A stretch of DNA of 64,000 nucleotides from Benincasa hispida. Taxonomy: Eukaryota; Streptophyta; Magnoliopsida; Cucurbitales; Cucurbitaceae. The DNA is taken from positions 23,284,501 to 23,348,500 of the forward strand of contig NC_052359.1 in the NCBI RefSeq assembly GCF_009727055.1. The letters run 5' to 3'. Under the pieces are notes generated by a model that was given only the letters and a program-made list of their open reading frames with translations, was not told the origin of the DNA and ran no database searches. A program made the translations under genes and the position numbers. This document shows positions 47,196-59,262 of this stretch, piece by piece. Positions within the stretch are counted from its first letter, which is position 1, and each line of letters opens with the position of its first letter.

Positions 47196-47777
47196 AATTA
47201 TCCCTTTTTTCTCTTTAACCACCTTAGTGGGAGGTTAAGCGGTTTATAATGGCAAAGGGAATAAATAAAATATGATTTTAGTTTTTCCAAAAGAAGATTT
47301 ACACGATTTGAGCCAAATCTACACAATTAACTCAGAGACTATACGATAGCCTCATCGCCTACACGATTGAAGCAAACTTTGCTATGTGATAGCTTGTTCT
47401 TAATTCAATCGTCTTCCTTCTCCAAACCTTAAACTTCCTCTTAACCGAAATAGTCAGAGCCCACCACTCCAGAGTTCCCACCCTGAGAATACCAAGGTCA
47501 CTAAATGGAAGTGTCCTCTCCCTTTGGTTCGAGTTTGGTTGCTATTCGAGGAGTTTTGTTGCTGTTCGAAGTTTTCGTGACAGTTCGAGGGATTAACGTG
47601 AAGAAAAGTTCTTCAAAGGTATAATCTCTTGGACCTTGTTTCTTATTCAAAAGCATGTTGTAATTTATGTTATGATGCATAATTTGTACTGTTTTACTAT
47701 AATTGTTTGTTTCAATTGAAATGGGATTTGGTAGATCCGTTTCCGCTCATAGGTTCTCTGTAACACGAGTTCCTTCA
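47196..47777 (+). repeat. F8: family F LTR, 3' part
   Basis: Plus-strand R/U5-type sequence ('agtgggaggttaag', 'ttcttcaaaggtataatct', 'gatccgtttccgctcat') ends at the canonical ACGAGTTCCTTCA. The 5' part is absent; F3 may be its left remainder, separated by the opposite-strand F7 insertion. Three 'ttgct.ttcga' repeats occur at 47540-47610. Confidence 0.65.
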
Positions 47778-49134
47778 CAAAACAAGGTAGCATCGCAACA
47801 CTACAAAATTTCCAGCGCGTGTTCGTCTTTTTTTAAAACAACAATACAATGCTGCCTTAGAGTGTGGTAGTGCTACAAGCACCATTGGCAAGTAGGCTAA
47901 ACACTTGCATACATGATAAATTATCTTCGAAAACCTATGATCGAATAGCCAAACCAACCCAGCTGGCTAGTCAATCTCAAAGATCTTATCGGCCGACAAA
48001 CCAGAGACGGATGACCATGGTCCCGACCTTACCAGCACCGGAGGTTTACTAATCAATGAACCCCCGAAACCTACTTTCTTTTCTGACAAAATCAACCAAG
48101 CCTAACCAATCACAATAGGTTGATATTCTCGAAATTTCAAAATTTTCAGAACTTTTCTCAAAATTTCGTGAAAATTAGNCTTACCAGCACCGGAGGTTTA
48201 CTAATCAATGAACCCCCGAAACCTACTTTCTTTTCTGACAAAATCAACCAAGCCTAACCGGTCACGACATGTTGTTGAAAAATTGGGTGGATCTTTAATC
48301 CTAAGCTAGGCTTATTTAAATTGGTATGATAAATGTATTCGGTCGATTAAATGCCCATGATAACATCTGGTCCTTCAATGGACCAAGTTTGGAAGCTTCA
48401 TATTCCGTCTAGCTTAACTAATAAGTCAATTTTATCTTTGAACTAGCTAATGGATGCATTCTAAGGTTAGCAATGAAATACATGATTCAACTATTGCTAC
48501 TTTAGGTGATTCAAGCCAGATGAAAACAAGCCTAAATCGATTAGCAACAAAGATACACATCTATGAACGAAGAGTCAACCCAAGTAAAAATACATATCTA
48601 GAAGTTAAAAAAGATTCAAAGAAGATATAAATCAACATGCAACTTCATTCAACAAAAATCTCACAAAATAACATAGGGTCTTGCTCCCAAAACCTAGAAG
48701 AAAACCTTACCTCAACATCTCATAGACAAGAGGTAGATGAGGAGCACCCATCCTTTAATATAATCCAAAATAAAATAGATCCTAAACTAAAATAAATAAA
48801 AAAAAAGATGAAAAATAAAATTTTCTCTTCTCCTTGGCATCCATCAGTTTCTGCATGAGAAACCCTAAAAAGAAAGAAGATCCTTTTATAAAAATTGCAG
48901 CAACATTGCGATGATAGGCCCCTTTGTTGAAGCACATGGCATGATGATAAATCTTCCTCAAAATATTATTCAGATTAAAAATTCACATGAACACCACACC
49001 AAATGCTGGATACAACCCATCTTATGTGCATAGGTCGACAATTTCCAGCCAAGCGTGCTCGAGACACGTTGATAATAACCAGGATACATAATCAAATGGT
49101 TTGAAATCCATTTCCATCAACCATAGTAAAATAT
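47778..49134 (-). repeat. Family A-like LTR remnants, with an assembly gap
   Basis: On the minus strand, 48290-49000 reads through blocks related to the A LTRs ('caatagttgaatcatgtatttcattgctaacc', 'gttcaaagataaaattg'), with a TATA-like motif near 48891. 47785-47900 resembles the U3 'gcatcgcaac' part. The single N at 48179 sits inside this remnant and is followed by an exact 80-base repeat. Confidence 0.55.
48179..48179. other. Assembly gap (single N)
   Basis: The only ambiguous base in the window. The 80 bases after it repeat 48028-48107 exactly. Confidence 0.95.
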
Positions 49135-49422
49135 TGTTTGAATTGGTGTCCTAAATCTCTCTTGTATTCTTGTAGTCTATAAGCTTTGTAAACAAATTGT
49201 TATCAATAAAATAATTGGTATTTTGTGTGCAATGCATGTGCTCATTCTAATAAACTAAGTTCCCAAGTTATTTTATGTAATTTAAACATGTATGTAGAGA
49301 TATACAGGTGGATCATGTTTAAATAATAACCTGAACGATTTGTAGTAGATGGATAAAACTGGGTACCTTATCTTGGTGACACTATGGATATGACCTACTT
49401 TGTAGTTGTTACAAGTGTTGTA

Positions 49423-51200
49423 GACGTGATCTGATTTGTTTGATAGGCTGCCTGTAAAAAGAGTTTACCGACCGCATAACAATTCATTCTTATGTGTAAC
49501 GCGTGGCGCCATGTCGCCCGAGCGATCATAGTATAGTACGGCTGGCCGCTCATCAAATATAAAAAAAATCTGTAGATCTCACTTCCCTTCCCCCATATCA
49601 TAGCCGGAAGGGATAGCGTATTTATAGAAGAGAGAGTATGGGCCCTTACCTTTAATTTAGTTTAGACGCGGATCGAATGCTTTTACGCTATAGGCTGTGT
49701 TAAGCATGCTTCTTTGACAGAAAAAAACTCTTTTTCCATGGCAACAGTCGCGACTATAAAAGGCGGGATGGTAAGCTCTCTATCTATCAAAAGGGGGAGG
49801 GGGGGCTGTTCTCCTTTGTCAATGCTACTAAGGGCTGGGGTGAGTGGAATTCTGTAGAGGCTCAAAGAGGGGCTTATTAAGCGAAGGGTCGAAGGCGGCT
49901 TTGTTATCGAGACTACTATACCACTGAAGGGCGGCAGGCAAAGCTACAAGGATCTCGTGTGGCTTTCTTTGTAATCATGTCAGAGTGAGGGGCCTTATCC
50001 ATCCACCAATAGAGCCGGATTTTAGTGAAGATCCGCACATATGCTGCATGAGGGGCAGCAAAAGGCGGTTTTGCTCATAAATTAGCGATTAAGTGGAAAA
50101 GGACCAGCTGGTTTCTTGTCTTTCTAGAGCAGAGCTGCCTTGCTCGTAGCTCCCTATTGATATAAAAAGAGATGAAGGAAGGATGAAAGAAAAAATCAGA
50201 AGCACGTCTTGAGGGAGTAAATAACCATCATTAAGTGGTTCTGTGCCAAGTGTGATCGATTGTCCTTCCTTTATAGATTTGTCTACCGTAACTCCACTCA
50301 ACCAACAAAGTGAATTCCATACTCAAAGTGGAGTTACCGTACAAACCTGAATATCTATAAAAACGAAGGGGGAAGAGTTTTGACTTAAGCCGAAAGGTAT
50401 CCTAAAGGAATGGTAACACCACAATCCACCTAGACGCGACCATCATAAATGGTTCCAGCGACGGCGGCGTAGGCAGGTTCGGGATAATCCATTCAATCTT
50501 CTTCTTTTTTTTCTCTTTTTCTGAATTTTCCTCTCTCCGTTTTCGCTATGGAACTCCCCCTTGAAAGATTTCCAGAAACACGAGTCTTATTTCCTTTTCT
50601 TCTTTCGATGGAGCTTCCTCTCTAGGTTCTTCTTGCAGCCTTATCCCTTTCATTCTTCTTCCCTTAGGATCATCTTTTATAAACGAGTGTTGTGTACTAA
50701 TAGACTTGCTTACCGTAACCGCAAAGAAAGAACGAACGGTTCTATTTATTTATCCTTATCCATAACCATAAGGGCTGGAGCCCCTTTCGAACGGTATAAG
50801 TTATGACTTCGCTTCCGAAAAGAGAGATTTGGCTCTGAGTCACTAGTATCCACTACCGAAAGGAATTTCTTCACTTATCGCCAGCTCTTATTCCCCTTAT
50901 TCCCATAGTTGAGCCTAGAAACAAGAACTTTCTTTCTCTCACGCCCTTTACCTTAAGCCTGACAAATCTCGAATGTTTCATTTGCCCTACCACTTTCATT
51001 GCCCGTAAAGATTCAAGATCTACATCTGCCTTCTCTTTCTTTTTCATTACAAACAAAGTGATCCGCTTGAATAACTAATAAGGCGTAAAAGGAGTCTCGG
51101 TATTCGTTCTGACTTCCGCTCGCAAAGGAACAAGATCCGAACTTGATGTCCCAAAGAGTCTCTGTTCATCTTCGTTCAAGGCAGGACACATTTTACCCCA
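49423..51200. other. Putative nuclear insertion of mitochondrial DNA (NUMT)
   Basis: About 1.8 kb with markedly higher GC and a style typical of plant mitochondrial intergenic DNA ('cgaagggtcgaaggcggctttg', 'ttcttctttcgatggagctt', 'ggctggagcccctttcgaacgg'). It interrupts F5 between 'caagtgttgta' and 'tgttacag'. No intact mitochondrial gene was recognised. Origin is judged by composition and memory of such sequences, not by a search. Confidence 0.68.
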
Positions 51201-51355
51201 ATGTTACAGTGGCTGGAGAGATATGAGCAGGGTATTCTGTATAAAGAGTTTGTATAAGATCGAGCCACGAAATGAATAGTCTCTCTTTATAACACCGTTG
51301 CTCGAAGAGACTTACATTTCAGCAGGATGACCACAAATGACTTGACCTTAATCTT

Positions 51356-51408
51356 GAGGATGACAATGTTGCTAGTTCATTTACAAAGGCCCTCATGGCT
51401 AAGGCGTT
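51356..51408 (+). pseudogene. Copia RNase H C-terminal scrap inside F5
   Basis: The frame from 51361 reads DDNVASSFTKALMAKA, matching the conserved end of Copia RNase H (DN.AD..TK). It replaces about 500 bases of normal LTR sequence. Confidence 0.7.
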
Positions 51409-52008
51409 ATCTATAGTGCGAAGAGTGCAGCTGTCGGTCTTTAGTGGAATGACTGGCAGTTAATGGAGGTTGATTAATTTAATTAAAAAGTTTAATTAAT
51501 TAATCAAGTACCATTGGAGCTTCAATCTATAGATCCATAAGGTCCTCTCATTAGCTCAATTAGGATTAATGAGATTTGAATTAATATTGAATTGTTTAAA
51601 TTAATAAAAGGGAATTAATTATATGAGATATAATTATATAATATATAGGATATATTATATTATAAAGTTTTAGTGAGAGAAATAAATATTTGAGTATGAT
51701 TCAAAGATTAATTATATGAATATGATTTATATAAAAACTATAGGTTAAAATTAATGTGAATTTGATTCATACTAATTCTATAAGTTGTGTGAGAGATTTA
51801 TAAAATATAGATTATATTATATGTGATATAATATAAACTATAGGTTATATGCTATATGTGATATAACATACGGTTTATTAATAAAATTAGTTTTATTAAT
51901 AATTTTTTTATTTAATTTAGATATGACATGATAAGGGAGAAAGTTAATTTTAATAACCTCCCCTCTTTAATCTCGAGTCATCTATCAGTACATGTAGAGA
52001 GTTCATTT

Positions 52009-53890
52009 TGTTAGGGTTGATGCCCTAAATCTCATAAGGTCCTGTAGTTTGTAATTGTATTATACAAACTTTTATTTATTTAATAAAATATGAGATGTTT
52101 TATTTTACATTTAGTAACATTAAGCTCACAAACCAATAAACTAACATCCAAGGTTGTCATCTGTAGTTTAAACATGTATGTAGAGACATACAGGTGGATC
52201 GTGTTTAAGTGATAACCCAAATGGTCTGTACTAGATGGATAAGGCTTGATAGCTTATCCTGTGACACTACGAATAAGACCTGTTTTGTAGATGTTATAAG
52301 TGTTGTAAAGTGCTACAAATGATTCGATCCTAATCATTCATGTAGAAACATGTGAGTAGGGGTGTTCTATACAAAGGAGTTTGTATAAGACCGGACTACG
52401 AAATTATTAGTCTCATTATATAACACTGTTTATAATAGAGACTTACATTTCACCAGAATGACTATATGTGACATGACCTGAATCCTAAGTGAGTTGTGAA
52501 TTTCGACCTATGAGGCAGTCATTTAATTTGTATGATTGGGGAGCTGGGAACACAGCTACACAAGACGGAATTCACTCTTTCCCAATGTCGGGGTAAATAG
52601 ATAAATTGATTCCTTAAGGGTTGATTTCAGGGCTTGAACAATGTGTCGCTACACCCTCTCTTGGCCAAATAAGGATTTGGTCATAGTTGGACTATGACTT
52701 ATTGTTCATTAGAGGAATCAGTGGTACTTAAGGAGTTAGATGTAACTATAGGGAAAAAACGATAATTTTGGCCTAGTTGTACTTACGAGTAATTTGTGAA
52801 GGGTTATTGCATTGTTGGCTGGTTATATCCAATGGACACATAAATATATATGTAGTGTGAAGAGTGCAACTGTCGGTCTTTAGTGAATTGCCCAACAGTT
52901 AATGAATGTTGAATAATTTAATTAAATGAATTTAATTAATTTTTCAAGTACCATTGCAGCATCAATCTACAGGTCCATGAGGTCCCTTCTGTTGCTCAAC
53001 AGGGATTTAATGAGAATCAATTTTGAATTAATTTGAATTGTTCAAATTAATCCAAAATTATATCTGATATAATTACTATAATGTATTTGATACATTATAC
53101 TATAAAGTTTGGTTGAGAGGAAATAAATATTTGAATATGATTAAAATATTAATTATGTGAATTGGATTCATATAAATGAACTTAATATAAATGGGATTTA
53201 TATTAAATGCCATTGATGAGAGAATTAAAACAATAGGTTATATTCTATATGATACAATATTAAACCATAGATTATATGTTATATATGATATAACATATAG
53301 TTATATCTATAGAATAAGTTAGTTATTATATATATGTATATAATGATTTGATTTTTAAATTCAAATTAATTTGTTAATTATATTAATTTTCATTTTGAAT
53401 TTTAGGGAGGGAAATAACTTCCCTCCCCTGATCTCTCTAAACTCACGTAACGAGTGGGAGGTTATGTGAGATTTTGGTGTGGTTTTCTTTTTTCACAGAA
53501 GATTTTATAGAGATTGGATCCAAAAGGATTCTCTGAGAAAATCCCAAAAACTGTCCCTCCCCTCTCAATCTTTCCTTCTACCAAAATTCACAGAGCTCAC
53601 CACTTTTGTGATTCTCATCCCAAGAGAATGCATAAGGCTTCTTGTGGTGGTGGCCATCTTGGTTCGAGGAATCGTTTTCGTTCGTGATGATTTGGAAAGA
53701 AAAGGAAATTTGTGAAGAAGATCAGATCTTCAATGGTAAGGTTTCTGAGTCCTAATTCTATTTCCTTTTCTATGTTGGCATGATATAAATTTAGTTTTTT
53801 GCATAATTTTTGTTCCTAGATTTTTATTCTGTGAAAACAAAAGATTAGGACAATCCATATTTCAAATCAAGGCCTTCACAAGTTCCTTCA
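52009..53890 (+). repeat. F6: complete family F LTR
   Basis: TGTTAGGGTTGATGCCC start, canonical ACAAGTTCCTTCA end, 1882 bases, all F blocks present. No primer site follows. Sequence on both sides reads as F5, so it is probably a solo LTR inserted in F5. The flanks (CATTT, CCTTC) do not match, so the insertion details are unclear. Confidence 0.75.
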
Positions 53891-54035
53891 CCTTCTTTTC
53901 ATAGAGAGGTGGTTGTTTCCTTCTTCCTCCTTAGACTTCATGCAAGCCTGGTCTCTGGAAGTTCTTTGGAAAAATTTCCTCTGTGAATTCTCTCACGAAA
54001 GCTTCCATTCCCTTTTCCAAAATTTGATCGTTGCA

Positions 54036-56107
54036 TGGTGACGGGTAATTAGAAGTCCAATTTACTCGACAACTAAAATCCCTTGGATGCGGTATGCGAT
54101 GTATGTTCCTAAGATATGCGTTGATAGTCATGCATCGATGGTCATGCGTTAGAATGATAATGCGTTAACGAATGTATGCGATGACCATGCGTCCTGTCAC
54201 AAGTTTTCTTGCCTTCATGCCAAGTATAATACGAACGCAAGTTTCTCGGGTAATCCGAGGTCGAACACAGGGACTTGTTACTATATGTTTGTGGTTATGT
54301 GCATGGGCTGGTTTAAATAAAAGAATGGAAGGGAGGTTTGCTAAGTTAACCCTACTCCTACTCCTATCTAATAGACAATGCAGTGACAACATGCATGAGA
54401 GGTAGAGACACGACAACATTTGACATGAAATAAATGTATGGGAAAACAGATAAAATGTGGAGATGATTTCATTGCAACCCTTAAGAGTGACAGTAAGGGA
54501 AACCTTAGTCAACGCAAGCAATGCAAACATGCTACACATACGTGAACCTAACTCTAGGACGTATGCAATATATCTGCGATATTACCGAGAAGCCTAAACC
54601 TGCCTAGACCTCCATAACCAGCTCACTAGCTCCCGCTGCATGAGCATGGCTACTGCCCCCTTATCTTACTTCCTAGATGCATGCAATATCCAATCTGTAG
54701 GGTGCATAAGTTGTGTGAAAGCAAATGGAGCTTATCCCTAAGTTCTCCATTCTTGCCTATGCGTTCCAATCTTCTCTCCCGAGTCTTAGATTTGTGTTTT
54801 AGACTACTCTTCGTATGCCTAAATGATGAATGAAGCGCTCATAGGACAAGGTAACCACATGAACTTTGTTGATCTAAGATTGTTCCTACCCTAGTGAACA
54901 ATGCATACATTGCTTGGTACGACCAACCACTTACCCTCCCGGGCAGTTGGTTGTTGCTGACTTTACTTATAGACAAGCAATGCATTAGTCTATAGATAGG
55001 CGTTGCCGCAGCTTCACACTAAGAAAATAAGGTTACTCACACACTCACACAACGCACACCTCTCGGTGGATTGCTACATGCTTCATGTCCCTAATCCACA
55101 TGACTAAGTATGCGATACCCAAGAAATCCCACTAAGTATTGAAATGAAAGTAAAGAAGCTAAGCAAGAAGATGGAGATGGAGTTGAAGGAAACAGAGAAC
55201 TGCATTGAAAACAAATTGTATTAATTCCTTAATCACAAAATATCATACAATACAATATGAGAGAAGAAAGGGAAATGAATGACCAGCTGGAAGCAAAGAT
55301 TTGCTTCCAGCGGATGTGCATCAAGGTTGCCGGTGGTGCCATGGATGGGCATTAGAGTTGACTCTTCCGAGATCTAGCTCCGGTCGAAGACTCCGATCGT
55401 CACTCAGAATGGATGAAGGAGGTGAAGAACTCTCAAGTGTCTTCTCACGCATTTTATCTGGATCACGAGGAAAATCCCCGGATAACTTGAATTTCTACTC
55501 ATCGACTTCTATTTATAGAGCTTGGGTTGCCGATAGCATTAATTGGACTGCTCTAAGTCTGACACTCAGCGCGTTAGTCCTTTCTGAACCTCTACCACTA
55601 ACGGCATGGTAGGTGAAATGTCAACATCATCTTTTGGTTTTTCTCGAGATAGATGCGTTGATATGTTCATTCCACCAACCTTGCGTTGTTCCCATTAGTA
55701 TGCATTGTTGCGTAGCCGCAATCATTCAATGACCGCATTTACTTAATACCGCAACTCTACATGATGACCACAATCGCTAGGTGAGCGTAACTCCCATGCG
55801 GGACGCATACAACTGATTACCACAATATCCATGCATTGATCGATGTGTTTTCCTTTGCGATGGAGAGTTTCTCCGCATGCGATCGTCTATGCGGTGGTCC
55901 AGTTTCCACGTTTGCGTCCATTTCCTGTTTTAGCTACAAAAATAGAACATTGAACGCATAATAACGGGTTAGCTGAGATTCAATATGTTGATCGACACAA
56001 GCTCACTTTCTCGTGAATTCCCAGCATAATTATCGCATATTCTGCCTAATAACCTTCATAATTCTAAGTAAAAGGCCTAAGATGACATGCATTTCTGCAT
56101 GTCATCA
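54036..56107 (-). mobile_element. E2: solo LTR, family E
   Basis: On the minus strand it begins TGATGACATGCAG with a perfect 11-bp hairpin and ends CCCGTCACCA. Near-matching TTGCA/TTGCT lie outside the ends (54031-54035, 56108-56112). A minus-strand TATA box (CTATAAATAG, 55509-55518) and the 'ccctgtgttcgacctcgg' block agree with E1. It splits the R/U5 part of F5. Confidence 0.75.
55509..55518 (-). promoter_or_regulatory. TATA box of E2
   Basis: CTATAAATAG on the minus strand. Confidence 0.5.
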
Positions 56108-56440
56108 TTGCTAGCCCATAAGTCCACATCGATTTTGATTCTTGAGAATAACGGGGAAGCCTCATGGTGGTACCTAAACCATTGGTGCGTTTCTTGGTGA
56201 GACCAGGAAAAGATGTCAGTTAGTGATCCTTGTGGATTGGGAGAGGATTCGGGAAGATTGGGTATTCTTCAAAGGTATTTCCCATATTTCTCTCTTTTCG
56301 CTTCGAAGCATGTTGTGTAATTTGATTTACTTTTTATCTTTTAATTTTTCATATGTTTCTCTGAGTTTTCTATTTGTAGCCAAATTGAAAATTAAAATGT
56401 ATGACATTCACATGCTTCTGCCTAAGATTCAATCCCTTTA

Positions 56441-57359
56441 AATATGAGTTTTCAATATGATCAAACCAAATCCGGAGATTCCAACCAAACAAATTATTGC
56501 CAAAGAAATCATATAGGAATATTAAATAAAATTCGACATAAAACATGCTTACTTGCAAACCATAGATAAAACATACTTACTTACAAACCATAGATAAAAC
56601 ATATTTATCTAAATTCAGTAGTTCAAACTAGCATAACAACATATAAATTAGATCATGCCTAGCCTTTCACAAATCATACTTATTATATTACTATATAAAT
56701 AGAATATTAATAAAAACATTTGAAAATAAACCACTCACAATATAACCAGCTCCTCTTCAGATCACTAGTTCCTCTGATTACCATATAACCTGAAATTAAG
56801 TTTGTAATCACTTGGTCATTCCCTAATCAACCACAAACTCAGTTAACTCTTAAATATTTTCTAAGAATAACCAATTCCGCCTTAATTCCCCTATAATCCT
56901 AATTCCTCCAAAATTTAGGGTTTTTGCAAATTAATCCCTTAATTAGTACAAAATTGCTTAAAATCACCCTTAAATCCAAATTTACTCAAGGTAAAAATTT
57001 CAAGAAAATCTTAATTAGGTTCCAACACAACTCACCAAACTTCCAAATAGCAGAGTGTCAATGGGAAGCAAAAGATGGGGCATGGCTGATGGGTGTGAGG
57101 CATTAGAGGTGTGCATAGGGTAGCAAGTGGACGGGGCACGTGTGCGGTCAAGTAGATGGGTACAAGGTGCAAACGACACACGCGGTGTGTGCTCGCGGAT
57201 GTGAGTAGCCTAAGCGGTAAGGCACGATGGCCTAGGCAACAGGGTGGCAAATTGCCTGACCTTCTTTGATTCTCTTGAAGTTTTACCAATCTTCCCATCC
57301 TTTAATCTTTACAGTAGCCCACGATCAACACCACACTCATTTCTCTTCACTTTGACAAA
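56441..57359. other. Unclassified AT-rich then GC-richer spacer
   Basis: A ~28-base unit ('acttacaaaccatagataaaacat') is repeated around 56545-56605. 57060-57245 is GC-rich and ends with 'gcggtaaggcacgatggcctaggca', repeated at 57429-57453. No gene recognised. Confidence 0.45.
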
Positions 57360-57489
57360 AAAATGTCTTCGAAGTCAAAGGGTTCTAGGTCAAATGATAT
57401 TTGGGATGTGTTCATTCCGCCACACAGAGCGGTAAGGCACGACGGCCTAGGCACCAAGAAATGTTGGGATGCCTTGAATTTTTTTGCTG

Positions 57490-57600
57490 GCGTTTCGAAA
57501 ATATCTTCGAAGTCAAATGGTTCTAGGTCAGATAATATTTGTCACTACTGTAAAGAAAAGGGGTATTGAAAAACTGAATCTACTAAGATAAAAAAAAAAA
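57490..57600 (+). pseudogene. G1 gag zinc knuckle end
   Basis: Reads SSKSNGSRSDNICHYCKEKGY and stops at once where G2 reads GHW. The knuckle CX2CX4H is therefore broken at its His (Y). An A-run of 18 at about 57590 differs from G2. Confidence 0.75.
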
Positions 57601-57649
57601 AAAAAACAGTAAAAGAAGGAAAAAAGTGACAAAAGGAAGCATCCGCCTT

Positions 57650-58403
57650 TGTTGCGCAAGTTGAGATTGATCCTGAAGAAGTCGAGATCGATTCTGAAGG
57701 AGATCTAGCTTTAGTTGTGAATGAACATTCACATTCTGATGATGTGTGGGTTCTTGATTATGGGGCATCTTATCATATGTGCCCGAATAGAGAGTGGTTC
57801 TTAACCTATCAGCAAATAGATGGAGGGAATGTTAGCATGGCTAATGGTGTTGTGTGCAAGATAATTGGAATCGGCTCAGTCAAGATATGAACACATAATG
57901 GTGCCTTCTACACTTTAAAAGAGGTTAGGCATGTTTCACTAATGAAGAAGAGTTTGATGACCTTTAGTGTACTCGATAGCAAGGTTTACAGTTTTAAAGG
58001 TAAAGGTGGAGCAATGTATGTCTATAAGGATTCTGAGGTAGTTCTGAAAGGTATAAAGGGTGGAACAATGTATTTTCTATTAGGTTCCACGATAACAGGT
58101 TATGCTGTTGTTGCATCGTCGGTCGTTCACAAGGATGATATGACTAAGTTATGGCATATGAGATTTGGTCATATGAGTGAAAAAGGGATGCAAATTCTGT
58201 CAAAAAGGGATCTTCTTCGTGGGCACAAGGTGCAGGATTTTGAATTATGTGAACATTGTGTATTTGGGAAGCTTCATCGCAGCAAGTTTCCAAGAGGTGT
58301 TCATCGTACAAAAGGGACACTTGATTATATTCATTCAGACTATAGGGGACCTTCCAAAGTTGAATCTATTGGAGGCAGTAGGTATTTTTTTGTCTATAAT
58401 TGA
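57650..58403 (+). pseudogene. G1 protease and integrase N-terminal part
   Basis: VWVLDYGASYHMCP at about 57745-57785 is the protease site with DSG changed to DYG. A stop at 57888 precedes a long frame with LWHMRFGHMSEKGM...CEHCVFGKLHRSKF, the HHCC zinc-binding domain of integrase, intact. The first catalytic Asp lies in DYIHSDYRGP near 58335. The frame stops at 58401 through a slip in a T run. Confidence 0.85.
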
Positions 58404-58975
58404 TGATTACTTAAGAATGACTTGGGTTTCTATGATAAAACATAAAAGTGAAGCCTTCAAGAATTTCAAGCAGTGGAAGATATTGATTGAAAATCAAATT
58501 GGAAGAAGTTCAAAAGGCTGCGAACTGATAATGGTCTGGAATTCTGTGGATCTGAATTTAATGAGTTCTTAAAGCCGAGGGGATTGTTCGCCATCACACT
58601 GTTAGGGATACTCCCCAACAAAATGGGGTTGTAGAATGTATGAATCAAACGTTGTTGGAGAGAGCAAGATGCATGCTCTCTAATGCAGGGTTGGCTAGAA
58701 GGTTTTGGACAGAAGCAGTAAATACACCCTGTTATCTGATCAATCGTAGACCTCACACAACTATTGATTGTAAAACACCTTACGAGGTGTGGTCTGGTAA
58801 GCCTGCAGATTATTCTTTATTAAAAGTTTTTTGTTGTACTGTCTACTATCATGTTAGTGAGGGTAAATTAGAACCGAGAGCTAAAAAGGGTATAGTTGTG
58901 CGTTTTTGGTATGGAGTTAAGGGATATAGAGTTTGGTCACTTTCTGAGAATGAGTCATACTTAGTAGGACTGTGA
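58385..58975 (+). pseudogene. G1 integrase catalytic core and C-terminal part
   Basis: In shifted frames: IDDYLRMTWV (58396-58426), RTDNGLEFCG (about 58517-58546, second catalytic Asp) and NGVVECMNQTLLERAR (about 58622-58669, catalytic Glu). The longest frame continues with FWTEAVNTPCYLINRRP and ends in the GVKGYRVW segment. All three catalytic residues exist, but at least two frameshifts separate them. Confidence 0.85.
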
Positions 58976-59262
58976 TATTTGATGAAAATTCCATGTTTAA
59001 CTCAACTGTAAAGCCTTTTGTGACGTCTACTGATGTGGGAGAAAGTAGTAGTGTTGATAAATAGGTGAAGATACAATTCACTTCAGCTGTAAATGAATTA
59101 CAACATCAAGGTGAAGAAGATCAACACGTTACTACAGAAACTTATTTGCAACCAGAAATTAATGTGCCTGTCGAAGTTGCTTTGCCTGAGAATTCTTGAT
59201 CACGAGTAGATCAACCGAGTATAGCTCATGATAGAGCTAAAAGAGTTGGTGTTGGACCTCCT

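Larger units (their letters stand above)
49135..56440 (+). mobile_element. F5: family F LTR, split by several insertions
   Basis: Starts TGTTTGAATTGGTGTCC. Its own sequence lies at 49135-49422, about 51201-52008, 53891-54035 and 56108-56440. It is separated by the mitochondrial-like insert, LTR F6 and solo LTR E2. The last part ('tagcccataagtccacatcg', 'gagaataacggggaagc', 'tattcttcaaaggtatttc') matches the R/U5 part of F2 and F8. About 500 bases of the middle are replaced by an RNase H tail fragment at 51356-51408. No clear LTR end is seen near 56440. Confidence 0.65.

Noticed and set aside
49395..50806. Frames of 60-81 residues in the mitochondrial-like block
   Set aside because: None resembles a known mitochondrial protein. 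Probably intergenic DNA.
49423..51200. Plastid origin of this block
   Set aside because: No plastid gene or typical plastid intergenic string recognised. The style fits mitochondrial DNA better, but a search is needed to settle it.
55301..55612. 103-residue frame in E2
   Set aside because: Inside a solo LTR on its antisense strand, with no known domain.
56080..56115. Helitron end (hairpin followed by CTAG) at the edge of E2
   Set aside because: E1 and E3 have the same hairpin but no CTRR motif, and they have 5-bp duplications. An LTR start on the minus strand explains all three.
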